Shown here: positions 35,501 to 43,808 of the stretch, piece by piece | Layout: every line of letters begins with the position of its first letter | Position numbering within the stretch: the first letter of the stretch is position 1 | Assembly (NCBI RefSeq): GCF_000153205.1 | Contig: NZ_CH672427.1 | Coordinates: 1,556,060 to 1,620,059 of the forward strand | Reading direction: 5' to 3' | DNA length: 64,000 bases | From: Nitrococcus mobilis Nb-231 | GTDB taxonomy: Bacteria > Pseudomonadota > Gammaproteobacteria > Nitrococcales > Nitrococcaceae | Position numbers and translations under genes: made by a program | The notes under the pieces: generated by a model | What the model was told of the DNA's origin: nothing | The model's database searches: none | The model's input: the letters and a program-made list of their open reading frames with translations, nothing else

Positions 35501-37538
35501 CTTCCAGGTCGAATACGGCTTCGAGCAGCTGGGCCGACGCATCATGTTGCTCAACGCCCGGCGCATCCGCGACCCGCAGCAACAGACTCAGCGGATTCTG
35601 CTTGCCATCGAGGATATAACCGAGCGCAGGCGGGCGGAAACAGCACTGCGCGAAAGCGAATTGCGTTATCGAACGCTCTTCGAGTCGATGGACCAAGGGT
35701 ATTGCGTGATCGAAATGCTGTTCGACCGCAACGGCACGCCCACCGATTATCGCTTCGTCGAAATCAACGCGGCGTTCGAGAAGCAAACCGGCTTCTCCGC
35801 TGCGCTCGGCAAGCGAATGCGCGAGCTCGCCCCCGCTCACGAAGCCCACTGGTTTGAAATCTACGGCAAGGTCGCCCTCACAGGCGAACCCGTTCGCTTT
35901 ACGAACGAAGCCAAGGCATTAGCTCGTTGGTTCGACGGCTATGCCTTCCGGCTCGGTGGATCGAAAAGCCGAAGAGTCGCCGTCCTGTTCACCGACATCA
36001 CCGAGCGCAAGCGGGCAGAAGAGGAGAGCGCCCGAATTGCGGCTATCGTGGAATCCTCGCAGGATGCCATTGTTAGCAAAGACCTCAATGGCATCATTCA
36101 GACCTGGAACGCCGGAGCGCAGCACATCTTCGGATACACAGCCCAGGAAGCGATCGGCCAACCGATCGGCATAATCATTCCCCCCAATCACATGGATGAA
36201 GAACCAAATATTCTGGAGCGCATTCGCCGCGGTGAGCGCGTCGATCATTACGAAACGGTGCGCCAGCGCAAGGATGGCACATTGGTTGACATCTCGCTGA
36301 CCGTGTCTCCGATTCTAGATGCTCGGGGCCGGGTTTCGCGTGCCTCTAAGATCGCGCGCGATATCACCGAGCGCAAGCGCATGGAGCGGCAGATCCAGGG
36401 GCAGGCCAAAGAATTAGCCGAAGTCAGCCGCCGTAAGGACGAGTTTCTGGCGATGCTTGCCCACGAGCTGCGCAACCCGTTGGCGCCGATCTTCAATGCC
36501 CTGCAACTCATAGGGCAGAAAGGGGAGAACGCCCTGCATGAGGAGGCTCGCGAAATCATCGAACGGCAGGTGCGACATATGGCCCGCTTGATCGATGATC
36601 TGCTGGACGTCTCGCGCATCACGAGCGGCCGTATCCGCCTGCGTCCCGAACGGGTGGATCTCAACACCATAGTCGAGCGGGCCGTGGAGCGAATGCGCCC
36701 TTTGATCGACCGCCGCGGGCAGCAATTGTCTATTGAACCGGCCCAACAGCCGATATGGCTGGACGCCGATCCCACCCGGCTGGAGCAGATCTTCGGAAAC
36801 CTGCTTGACAACGCCTCGAAGTATAGCACCAATAATGGGCATATCGACCTGCGCATCGAACGCGACGACCACCGGGCCATCTCCCGGGTGCGCGACGACG
36901 GTGAGGGCATCGCGGCCGATACGCTTCCCCGCATCTTCGAGCTGTTCGGCCAGGCCGAGAGGTCGCTGGAGCGATCCGAGGGCGGCCTAGGCATCGGGTT
37001 GGCGCTGGTCAAAAGCTTAGTCGAGATGCACGGTGGAACCGTTGACGCCTATAGCGAGGGCCTTGGGCATGGCAGCGAGTTCGTTGTACGCCTGCCGGTG
37101 GCGTCCTCGCAAGCCCGGCCGGCGGACACCACGGGTCCGCGCACCGCGGCACCCCAGGATTGCCGGCCGCGGCGGATCCTGATCGTCGATGACAACGTGG
37201 ATGCGGCCAAAATGTCGGCGCTGCTGCTACGCGCATGGGGTCATGAGGCGCGCGTGGTCCACGACGGCCCCAGCGCCTTGCAAGAAGCATCGGGGTTTCA
37301 ACCGCATTTGATCCTGCTGGACATTGGGCTGCCCCACATGGACGGCTATGAAGTAGCCCGCCGCATCCGGCGGGACGCGCAATCAAAAAACGTGCGGATC
37401 GTGGCCGTCACCGGCTACGGCCAGGACACCGACCGACAACGCTCGCAAGAGGCGGGATTCGACGCTCATCTGGTCAAACCGGTCGCATCCACCGAGCTCA
37501 AAGAGCTGCTAGCCGGATTTTTGCTGCCGGCGGAGTGA
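32568..37538 (+). CDS. CheB-CheR-PAS-histidine kinase-receiver hybrid sensor protein
   Basis: A giant cytosolic signalling protein of about 1656 residues. Order: CheB-type methylesterase (about 25-210; GASAGGLEAL, VQHLDP and SGTASDG carry the Ser, His and Asp); CheR-type methyltransferase (about 250-520; RRISRRL, WVLGCSTGQEAYSLA for SAM); a coiled coil rich in NEELxS repeats (about 730-775); four PAS regions (about 780-1270); HisKA with the phospho-His in AHELRNPLAP (near 1298); HATPase; and a receiver domain (ILIVDDN near 1537, Asp in LLDIGLPHMDGYE, Lys in LVKPVAS). The frame is open far upstream, but MMSNRN at 32568 with TGAGGA before it is the likely start. Targets are unknown. Confidence 0.9.
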   Translation: MMSNRNSEVPQPAGDIPKKRCAGGSLPIVGIGASAGGLEALMALLEQLPPDTDMGFVLVQHLDPQHDSTLTQLLSRATSLPVRAATDNLRVEADHVYVITPNTSLGITGGVLKVQPLPQGRVLHRPIDAFFEALAQDQREWAIGVVLSGTASDGRLGLEAIKTAGGVTFVQGDSARYASMPRSAVAAGCVDFVLTPARIAQELARIARHLYAVEHPCAPDAPVQDDAAAAAAHGDEQSTPLSDARPAGRERAESKRAQEDYRKILRLLRDHAGIDFSLYRASTIQRRISRRLVLNTQNTLEEYARFLRGNAQELDALYSDMLVSVTGFFRDAKTFDTLQHEILPKLLRQPGDDPLRVWVLGCSTGQEAYSLAIAYVEAAEQAPRLRKLQIFATDLNDALLDKARQGLYARSLTQDITPERLQRFFVEEENGYRISKALREMVVFARQNLISDPPFSQMDLISCRNLLIYLESNLQKKVLLTLHYALKPQRFLLLGASESGGGFTDLFEPIDKKHKIYIKKAGPMPAFQRSLRKERSERSLPFLPTGQEAAAEDLRGELNAQREADRIVVNRFGPPGVLVNDKLQVLQFRGSTGAYLAPPSGKASFDVLRIARYDLKLALRAAITQATLANDSARRDGVQIEQNGEIRRVNVEVIPLKNLRERCLLILFEDAGAGERLPLPDRQSPRGARLPRDEAAKRIAELETELAETRDYLQSMQEWHEAANEEVQSANEELQSINEELETSKEELESSNEELATVNEEMANRNTELNRLNNDLANLQTSTGLAIVLLGRDLTVRRFTEQAGEQLGLLASDVGRPIDHIRHNLVLDPVAGEASSLDLERLADEAIAHVREVVREVRDSARRWYSLHIRPYLTLDNKLDGAVLVLLDIDARKRSELAIAEARDYAENIIDTVREPLLVLDERLHAERANRAFYRTFGVRRTETLGRCLYELGNRQWDIPRLRELMEQILPQNVPVEDFQVEYGFEQLGRRIMLLNARRIRDPQQQTQRILLAIEDITERRRAETALRESELRYRTLFESMDQGYCVIEMLFDRNGTPTDYRFVEINAAFEKQTGFSAALGKRMRELAPAHEAHWFEIYGKVALTGEPVRFTNEAKALARWFDGYAFRLGGSKSRRVAVLFTDITERKRAEEESARIAAIVESSQDAIVSKDLNGIIQTWNAGAQHIFGYTAQEAIGQPIGIIIPPNHMDEEPNILERIRRGERVDHYETVRQRKDGTLVDISLTVSPILDARGRVSRASKIARDITERKRMERQIQGQAKELAEVSRRKDEFLAMLAHELRNPLAPIFNALQLIGQKGENALHEEAREIIERQVRHMARLIDDLLDVSRITSGRIRLRPERVDLNTIVERAVERMRPLIDRRGQQLSIEPAQQPIWLDADPTRLEQIFGNLLDNASKYSTNNGHIDLRIERDDHRAISRVRDDGEGIAADTLPRIFELFGQAERSLERSEGGLGIGLALVKSLVEMHGGTVDAYSEGLGHGSEFVVRLPVASSQARPADTTGPRTAAPQDCRPRRILIVDDNVDAAKMSALLLRAWGHEARVVHDGPSALQEASGFQPHLILLDIGLPHMDGYEVARRIRRDAQSKNVRIVAVTGYGQDTDRQRSQEAGFDAHLVKPVASTELKELLAGFLLPAE

Positions 37539-37572
37539 GCCAACCTTTACCGGCTTACCGAAGGGACATGCT

Positions 37573-37812
37573 ATGTCTGACCATGAAAAACAGTCCCAGG
37601 ACGAACAACTGCGGCAACTCAGCCACGATGTCCGGGAGTGCCTGCACGCAATCGGCCTAGGCACGGAATTACTCAAAAACCTCCGCGAAGACGAGGCCCG
37701 CTTCGCAGAGATTTGCGAGGCGATCGACAATGAGCGAAAGACGGCGCAGAGGCTCATGCACGAGCTTATCCACGCCGCCACCCATGATAACAGTAACCGC
37801 CGAGCACAGTGA
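37573..37812 (+). CDS. Small H-box (HisKA-like) protein
   Basis: A 79-residue helical protein starting 34 bases after the hybrid kinase. SHDVRECLHAIGLGTELL resembles a histidine-kinase dimerisation H-box with a candidate phospho-accepting His at about residue 17. There is no ATPase domain. It may be a phosphotransfer or kinase-modulating partner of the upstream protein. A domain duplicated from a kinase and now degenerate is the alternative. No characterised family is recalled. Confidence 0.65.
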   Translation: MSDHEKQSQDEQLRQLSHDVRECLHAIGLGTELLKNLREDEARFAEICEAIDNERKTAQRLMHELIHAATHDNSNRRAQ

Positions 37813-37835
37813 CCCTATGATCTATCTGTGCCCGC

Positions 37836-38672
37836 TCATTTGATAAAATGCGAACCGGTCACGTTGTGCTGAAAACCGGCGTTGCTGCCGTGCGAGTTAG
37901 CACCATGCGGACTGGAAACGCCCTCGGCCTGCACCTGCACCCCTTTGGCACCGGAGGCGCCTCCTTGAAGCCCCTCTTCGGCGCCCTCGCGGGCCGCAGC
38001 GCCGGCTTCCCGGGCCCGGCGCACCGTCCAGTCCCGCGCCGGCCCCAGCCGCTCGTTCTCTATTCGAGTCGCGGGAAGCACTGCCGCCAAAGCGGCGCCG
38101 AGCGCTAACCCGGCGCCGGCCACGATCATCGGGTATTCACTAGCTAAACCATGGGCTTGCTCGATCGACCGCCGCGTCCACTCGGCCGCGTCACGACCGA
38201 CCTCGCTTACCCGCTCTCGGACATCATCTACCGCTTCGCCGCCGCGTTCTCTCCATTCGCGACCCTGCGCTTTCGCCATCCTGAGTCGCTCCGCAGCCTC
38301 TTCGCTCGCTCGGCTAGCCGCGCTGGCGGTCTTGCGACGCATCTTGGAAAGCCCCCCAGCCGAGAGGCCGGCCGCTCGGCCATTATTGCTTTGAGAGCAG
38401 GCGGTCCAGGCGAGGCCAACGGCGGCTAGCGTAATCGGCAGCGGATTGTCGAGCGCGGAGTCACGTAGGCTGCGCAAGAACTCTGCACCACTGTCACCAC
38501 GCAGACGATCCATCGCCACCTGCACCAGCCCCTCCATAGAAACCCGCTCCTCAAGCTCGGACAATGTCTTATCCAGTGCGGCCCGGTTAGCAGCGAGCAT
38601 GGATTCAATGGTATCGATGTCGGCGTTCGCCTCGGCGCGCGCTGCATGCCGCTCAGTCGTTTCTCTATTCAT
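37836..38672 (-). CDS. DUF3618-containing membrane-associated protein
   Basis: A 278-residue protein. The N-terminal 75 residues (IESMLAANRAALDKTLSELE, ending ERVSMEG) match the DUF3618 pattern. A short hydrophobic stretch (LPITLAAVGLAWTACS) follows, then an Ala/Arg/Glu-rich helical region and a second hydrophobic segment (YPMIVAGAGLALGAALAAVL near residues 185-205). The C-terminus is rich in Gly, Ser, His and Asn and looks disordered. It is the third gene of a minus-strand operon with a four-base overlap. Such proteins occur in general-stress clusters of proteobacteria; biochemical role unknown. Confidence 0.8.
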   Translation of the reverse strand: MNRETTERHAARAEANADIDTIESMLAANRAALDKTLSELEERVSMEGLVQVAMDRLRGDSGAEFLRSLRDSALDNPLPITLAAVGLAWTACSQSNNGRAAGLSAGGLSKMRRKTASAASRASEEAAERLRMAKAQGREWRERGGEAVDDVRERVSEVGRDAAEWTRRSIEQAHGLASEYPMIVAGAGLALGAALAAVLPATRIENERLGPARDWTVRRAREAGAAAREGAEEGLQGGASGAKGVQVQAEGVSSPHGANSHGSNAGFQHNVTGSHFIK

Positions 38673-39112
38673 CGCGTATGCTCCTGTATTAGTCGGCGGT
38701 CCTCTTTAAGGGATGCCGCTGTATGCTCCGGCGCGAGTTGCTTAGCATTGAGCTTTGCGCGACCCACCATCAAAAAGATGAGAGCCACAATCGCCGCCGC
38801 GCCTCCGACTATGAGCGCTGAGAGCCACGGCGCCAACACATGGGTGAGCCCCAGCACGCCGGCCACCAGCAGCACGGTCAAAGCGGGTATACCGAACACA
38901 GCCCCGATGATCAGAGAAACGGCCCCGGTTTGAACCTGGACTACTTTCTGCGAGATCTCCGCCCTGACGAGACTCGCCTCGTTATGCACTAAACTGGTTG
39001 TTTCCTGCAGAAGATCGGAGAAAAGTCGCATAATAGAGGGATTGTTGGGCTTGATCTCGCGCAGGGGTTCCGGCGAAACTTTCGGCTGCTCTTTATAGGC
39101 CTGCTGTACCAT
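38669..39112 (-). CDS. YqjE/Actinobacteria-holin-like (Phage_holin_3_6) membrane protein
   Basis: A 147-residue protein with two membrane helices (GAVSLIIGAVFGIPALTVLL and SALIVGGAAAIVALIFLMVG) preceded by a helical cytosolic part (MRLFSDLLQETTSLVHNEAS). This is the YqjE/DUF1469 layout. Its ATG shares one base with the stop of the hemerythrin gene, and its stop overlaps the DUF3618 start by four bases. Translational coupling of the three genes is evident. The name holin reflects topology only; lysis is not implied. Confidence 0.85.
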   Translation of the reverse strand: MVQQAYKEQPKVSPEPLREIKPNNPSIMRLFSDLLQETTSLVHNEASLVRAEISQKVVQVQTGAVSLIIGAVFGIPALTVLLVAGVLGLTHVLAPWLSALIVGGAAAIVALIFLMVGRAKLNAKQLAPEHTAASLKEDRRLIQEHTR

Positions 39113-40077
39113 TAGCGAGTCTCCTGTGAATGTGCGGATAAGGGTTGGATCACGGCTGGCTTTGAGGTCGCCGGCGGCGCAGGCGTTCCGGGCAAAACTA
39201 CATTCTCGCTACCGTCTTGTGCCGGGCGCGTAGAGGGCTGCGCGGTGGCCTTGAGGAAACGGGTCAAGAGAAAGCCCGCCGCGATTGCGCCGCCTAGCAA
39301 CAGCGCTGGATGTCGCTCAGCGTTGGCCCGCGCCTCCTGCAGCAAACCATCGATATCGCCGTCGGTGAGGCGGCTCGAGAACCGATTCAGGCCGTTCGCA
39401 GCTGTGCGCAGGTACTGCGAAAGCCGCTCCTGGTCCTGCTTTTCCAGATTGTCGCTGGTCTCATACAACGCATCGGCGGCCCGTCGTGCCTGCTCCGCGG
39501 CGACTCCCGCTCCCTGCGCGACCGCCGCCTCCCCCTGCTCTCCCATCTTGCGGGCATATTCGTAAGCTTGCTCCGATGTTTGCGCGGCCGCCTGTTCCGC
39601 TGCGCCGTTCCTCCTATTATGCTGCGCTTCCATACGCTCGCCCTGCCTGGAGAGGTCCGCTTTTCGCGCGGCCATCCGCTCCAAAAGCGCTCCCTGCGCT
39701 TCCTGGGTCAAAAGAGTTCGCATCCTCGGGAAAAGCTCACGCTCCTCTTTTTTAATATGGTGCTCAACCTCGTTATTGAGCGCATCTAAACTCCGTGCCC
39801 ACGAATCGGAACCAGGTATCATTTGCTCCAGCTGCGACAACAGCAATCGAACCTTTTTATGTTCAGCGATGCACTCATCAACGCACAGATCCTTTCCTCC
39901 AGAGCCATGCAGCGCTGGATAAAAAAGCTCTTCTTCGATCTGGGCATGGATCTCAAGCTCGTCTTTAAGCTCCCGAAAAAGTTGATGCTGCTCCGCGCTT
40001 TCTCTCGCCCTGCGCAGTTGGTTTAGCCGCTGAATGGCCTGCTGGTGGTCATCGTGTAACAATTGAGTAATTTCCAT
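39112..40077 (-). CDS. Hemerythrin-domain protein with C-terminal membrane-anchored helical tail
   Basis: A 321-residue fusion. Residues 1-150 are a hemerythrin-like four-helix bundle with the di-iron ligand pattern: HDDHQQ (near 8-13), HAQIEEELFYP (near 48), EHKKVRLLL (near 72) and HHIKKEERELFP (near 105). These proteins bind oxygen, nitric oxide or iron. Residues about 165-270 are Ala/Gln/Glu-rich helices followed by one hydrophobic anchor (LLLGGAIAAGFLLTRFL), resembling the small stress proteins encoded next door. It heads the three-gene operon. The unusual part is the fusion of an iron sensor-type domain to this tail. Confidence 0.85.
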   Translation of the reverse strand: MEITQLLHDDHQQAIQRLNQLRRARESAEQHQLFRELKDELEIHAQIEEELFYPALHGSGGKDLCVDECIAEHKKVRLLLSQLEQMIPGSDSWARSLDALNNEVEHHIKKEERELFPRMRTLLTQEAQGALLERMAARKADLSRQGERMEAQHNRRNGAAEQAAAQTSEQAYEYARKMGEQGEAAVAQGAGVAAEQARRAADALYETSDNLEKQDQERLSQYLRTAANGLNRFSSRLTDGDIDGLLQEARANAERHPALLLGGAIAAGFLLTRFLKATAQPSTRPAQDGSENVVLPGTPAPPATSKPAVIQPLSAHSQETR

Positions 40078-40210
40078 GAGCTATTCTCCGTCCGCCAGGA
40101 ATAAACTGCGTTTGTCTCATCTGCATATGCGTTATAGAGAAAAAGATTCGAATTAAGTTCCCGGAGCGGAGAACAAATCGATTTTATGTCACCAAAACAT
40201 AAATTCCCGT

Positions 40211-40800
40211 CTAATTCTTTGGTTTCCTGACAAACAACTTTGGGCGCACAACGCGCCAAGAGTGTAATGCCTGCAACGGAGTCTGGTGTTTCAGTGCGCG
40301 TTGCGGCAAGTGCTCATTGTAGAGCTTCACATAGTGCTCGATGGTCATTTGCAAATCCTCGCCTGAACGAAAGTGCGTAGTAGCGAGAACGTCGCTGATA
40401 CGCCCGCCGAATCGCTCCACCATACTGTGGGTCTGTGGATAGCGGGGCTAGATCAGACGGTGCTCAATGTCGAGCTTCGCGCACTGGCGATCAAAGACAT
40501 GCTCGCCCGCGGGCTTTTTCCCTGGGCTGTGAGCGATCGGTTGTGCACTCGCGCTCACGCCACTTGCGCACGGTGGGTGCGGCAACTCCATAAAGCCGAG
40601 CCAGAGTCTGATCGCTTTGGTCCGGCGCTTCGGCCTTGATCTCCACGCGAGTGCGCAGCGTGGTGCGAACCAGGGGGTGTAAAGTGAGAGGCACCATCGG
40701 GCTCCAAGGTGTCGGTAGAGTTGTCTCATCGCACACGGTCCACGCACAAACGCCAGCCCCTCTGCCTAATAGGATCGCACGGAACCCGACACTAAAAGCC
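40211..40800 (-). pseudogene. IS481-type transposase with internal deletion
   Basis: The N-terminal helix-turn-helix is recognisable (LARLYGVAAPTVRKWRERE, in one frame). A different frame then gives AKLDIEHRLI and, after a stop, MVERFGGRISDVLATTHFRS, followed by HYVKLYNEHLPQRALKHQTP and a terminal LHSW...RKPKN. That is the C-terminal end of the integrase core. Most of the DDE core between the two parts is missing. No flanking repeats were identified. Confidence 0.7.
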
Positions 40801-41047
40801 GGCATCTTTGCTGTCGAAATCCAGGGTCGAAGTCAGAATTTTTCGAAACGGCTTTTATGCAAAAACTAAAGATAAAAATAATTAATTTATATGCACGTTA
40901 GAAAACTCTCAATAACTGCGGACAATAGCGTGATGGCTGGTAGCCAAGGCCGCTCGCCGATCATTCGCACAGTAGCTGCCGCCCCCACCGCTCCGATGCA
41001 TTCTCGTGAAACGCGTTTAAGGAGAACGCACCCATGTAGGGGGTGAA
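40801..41047. other. Gap between transposase relic and YihY gene
   Basis: About 250 bases, partly AT-rich (40860-40910). No gene supported. Confidence 0.4.
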
Positions 41048-42031
41048 TCAGCCAGGCTTCTCTCCGATCGTATCGGCGGCATGCGCCCCGCGCTTGCCCA
41101 TCGGCTGCGGCCGGCCTCGAGTTGTATCGCGGGCGGTCTGATGTTCCTCCTCAGAGTTGAGCTCCGCGCCTAGCAGCACTACGAAGGCGGATAGCCAAAG
41201 CCAGGTCAGAAGGATAATGACGGCGCCAAGTGAGCCGTAGGTCTCGTTGTAGCTGCCGAAATTGCGTGTGTAAAACGAAAAAGCAAAGGAGCCGGCAATC
41301 CAGAGCAGCGTCGCGACCACCGCTCCTACGCTTACCCACCGCCAGCGCGGCTGGGTACGGCTCGGCGCATACCGGTAGATGAGGGCAAGACTGGCTATGG
41401 CCACCACGAACAGAAGCGGCCAGCGCAGCCAAATTACCGCGGTCTTGGTCACTGCCCCAAGGCCGAGGCTGCCCAGTAGCGCCGGTATAGCCGCAATCAT
41501 GCCAAGCGCCGCAATCATGACTAAGACTAAGCCGATGGTGAGGATGAGCGCGACGAGATTGAGCTTGATAAAGCCGCGTTTTTCCTCTTCGTCGTAGACC
41601 ATGTTCAGCCCTTCAATCAGCGCCTTCATCCCTTTCGATGCGCTGTAGACGGCGAGCAGCACGCTGCCGAGCGCCGCCAAGCTTACTGCACCACCGGAGG
41701 CTGAGGCGACCTTCGTTGCTTGGCTTTTGATGATCGCTGCTGTCTGATCCGGCAGCATCCCACTAACCGATTGGATCTGCTGCATGACCTGCTGCGGGTC
41801 TGAGACAAGACCCCAGATCGAGATGATCGCCGCTAATGCGGGAAACAATGCCAGCATGGCGTAGAAGGCCACCCCAGCCGCAGCCATGGACAGATGGTCA
41901 TTGCTGATCTCGCTTTTTGTGCGCAACAAGATGTCGCGCCACCCGGCCTTTGGAATCTCCCTCAGCCGCTCGGCTTGGCGCCCTCGCGCTCTCTCTGTTG
42001 CTGCTGTTCTAGCCATTACGCTCATCCGCAC
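41048..42031 (-). CDS. YihY/BrkB-family inner membrane protein
   Basis: A 327-residue protein with six hydrophobic segments. The family-typical start of the core, DHLSMAAAGVAFYAMLALFP (about residues 44-63), is clear. Also seen are LLAVYSASKGMKALIEGLN, YRYAPSRTQPRWRWVSVGA and TYGSLGAVIILLTWLWLSA. The family was once called ribonuclease BN and virulence factor BrkB; its true function is unsettled. The C-terminal tail is charged. The start may be GTG at 42031 or ATG at 42025 or 42016; the ribosome site does not decide. Confidence 0.85.
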   Translation of the reverse strand: MRMSVMARTAATERARGRQAERLREIPKAGWRDILLRTKSEISNDHLSMAAAGVAFYAMLALFPALAAIISIWGLVSDPQQVMQQIQSVSGMLPDQTAAIIKSQATKVASASGGAVSLAALGSVLLAVYSASKGMKALIEGLNMVYDEEEKRGFIKLNLVALILTIGLVLVMIAALGMIAAIPALLGSLGLGAVTKTAVIWLRWPLLFVVAIASLALIYRYAPSRTQPRWRWVSVGAVVATLLWIAGSFAFSFYTRNFGSYNETYGSLGAVIILLTWLWLSAFVVLLGAELNSEEEHQTARDTTRGRPQPMGKRGAHAADTIGEKPG

Positions 42032-42347
42032 TAAATCCGTTGCCTACGACAGGCTATTAGATGCCTGCTTAATCAAGGTAGCCTTACAGACCGCCGGCTT
42101 GCCGCCAGGCTTCTTCCCGGAACCCTGCTACTAATCTAGGAACATGAGCTGTTAGTTTAGTTCCCGGCACGAGGGTATCTTCCAAGCGCATGCCTCGATC
42201 GGTGCGCGCGAAGGGAAGATAGCGGGCCATGTGATGCCGAGCTCGGTGCTCCCGTGCAAAGGAAGCTGGATTATCCGGCAAGAGCGGTCGGCACCAGAGC
42301 ATGCCCGCGCCGCGCTTCCCGCCAGAACGGAGAATGTTGCACGCTAT
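42032..42347. other. Gap upstream of YihY and beside the ISAs1 element
   Basis: 316 bases. A 72-codon open frame on the minus strand (42084-42302) shows no recognisable family. No feature supported. Confidence 0.35.
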
Positions 42348-42357
42348 GCCTACCGGT
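42348..42357 (+). repeat. Left target-site duplication of the ISAs1 element
   Basis: gcctaccggt, identical to 43558-43567 and directly abutting the inverted repeat. Confidence 0.85.
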
Positions 42358-43557
42358 CAGGGCTGTTCAATGCTGAGAGAATGATGCAGATTGTCTTGTA
42401 ACCTGCAGGATTAATAGTGATACCCATGCAGCTCAAGGCTTACCTACCAGCGATTCCCGATCATCGCCGGGCTCAGGGCCGGATGTATGACCTAACTCAC
42501 CTTCTGCTGTTCAGCATCCTGGCCGTGGTCTCGGGCGCGACCTCTTACCGAAAGATCCAACGATTCATGGATGCTCACCGTGAACGCCTGAACGCTCTGT
42601 GCCAACTGCACTGGAAGCGCGCGCCGGTCCATACCTCCATTCGCTACGCCCTCCAGGGCTTGGATGCCAAAGCCGGCGAGCTTGCCTTCCATCGCCATGC
42701 CTCTGGTCTGGACGGCGAGGGAGCGCAGCACGCTAGTATCGCCATGGACGGCAAGACCCTGCGCGCGGCAGTTTCGATCACTTCGAGGACCGCAAGGCCG
42801 CTCAGGTACTCAGCGCACTGGCCACTGAGAGCACCCTTGTGCTCGGCCACGTGTGGATCACCGATGAGGAGGGCGAGAAGCATCACGAGATTCAGGCCGC
42901 CCAACAGCTGATTGAAGCGCTTGGATTATCGGGTCGTCTATTCACCCTGGATGCGCTCCACACCCAAAAAAAACCACCGAGCTCGTGATCGCCACGGGTA
43001 ACCACCTGCTCGTCCAACTCAAACGCAACCAGCCCTTGCTCCACGATGCGATGGTCGAATACACGCGTGGTCATCCCTTCGTGGATGAGCATCACACTCA
43101 TGAGATCGGCCGACGCAATCGGATCGAGAAGCGCGCCGTCCATGTCTGGCACCTGCATCCGAGCCTGGGCAGCGCACCCTGGTACGACCATTTCCGCGCG
43201 CTGATCCGCGTACAGCGTCATACCGAACGCTTCGATACCCGGCTGAGAGACTGGCGCGTCTCCAAAGAGTGCGCCTACTACCTCTGCGACCTCGTGTTGC
43301 CCGCCGCGCGGTTCAGCGAAGCTATTCGCAACCATTGGCGTGTCGAAAACCGCGCACACTACGTACGCGATACCCGATTCCAGGAAGATGCCAGCCGCAT
43401 TCGTCGCAACCCCTGCACCTTCGCACTGCTCCGCTCTTTCGCACTCAACCTCATGCGCTTCAATCGCGTGGAGAATATCAGCCAAGGTCTCTACGACAAT
43501 GCGCTGTGCCTCGATCGGGTGCTGGCCTATGAGGGACTGTAGCATTGAACAGCCCTG
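42358..43557 (+). mobile_element. ISAs1-family insertion sequence, complete ends, 1200 bp
   Basis: Seventeen-base perfect terminal inverted repeats: cagggctgttcaatgct at 42358-42374 and its reverse complement at 43541-43557. The element is flanked by a 10-base direct repeat (gcctaccggt). A single transposase gene fills the interior. The intact termini and target duplication suggest a recent insertion, although the transposase frame is broken. Confidence 0.92.
42417..43542 (+). pseudogene. ISAs1-family transposase, two frameshifts
   Basis: The N-terminal frame gives YLPAIPDHRRAQGRMYDLTH and IAMDGKTLR, typical of ISAs1 (H-repeat-associated) transposases with the first DDE Asp in MDGK. The frame changes near 42760-42767 at a gc dinucleotide repeat and continues FDHFEDRKAAQVLSALATES. 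It changes again in an eight-A run at 42966-42973, where nine A would restore HTQKKTTELV. The third frame completes the protein (HVWHLHPSLGS, RNHWRVENRAHYVRDTRFQE). As written it is non-functional unless ribosomes slip; the A-run also invites a sequencing-error explanation. Confidence 0.88.
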
Positions 43558-43567
43558 GCCTACCGGT
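43558..43567 (+). repeat. Right target-site duplication of the ISAs1 element
   Basis: gcctaccggt, identical to 42348-42357. Confidence 0.85.
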
Positions 43568-43808
43568 AGTGTCGGCAAACCATACGTACACGTAATTAGC
43601 GTGCTGAAGCTAAGCCGGTATCTTGGCCCCGAGGCTCGCGGAGGTGGCTCGCCGCGAGAGGCAGGAACTTTCGTTCGCTTTCAAGAAATAGAACTGAAGA
43701 AGGTTATTTGTATACAGTCGCCCCTCCTGGGTTGCCCTGAAATCCCACGGCTGTAGTACAAGCGTTGTTTCTTCGGGAGCACACGACCTGCGCGCGGACT
43801 TGGGTTGC
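43568..43808. other. Gap between ISAs1 element and thiolase gene
   Basis: 240 bases. A 7-base inverted repeat (ctcgcgg/ccgcgag, near 43636-43660) has no T tract. No gene supported. Confidence 0.35.

Noticed and set aside
42084..42302. 72-codon minus-strand frame upstream of the YihY gene.
   Set aside because: No recognisable family and no good ribosome site; could be a remnant but cannot be supported.
43636..43660. 7-base inverted repeat upstream of the thiolase stop.
   Set aside because: No T tract in the thiolase reading direction; too weak to call a terminator.
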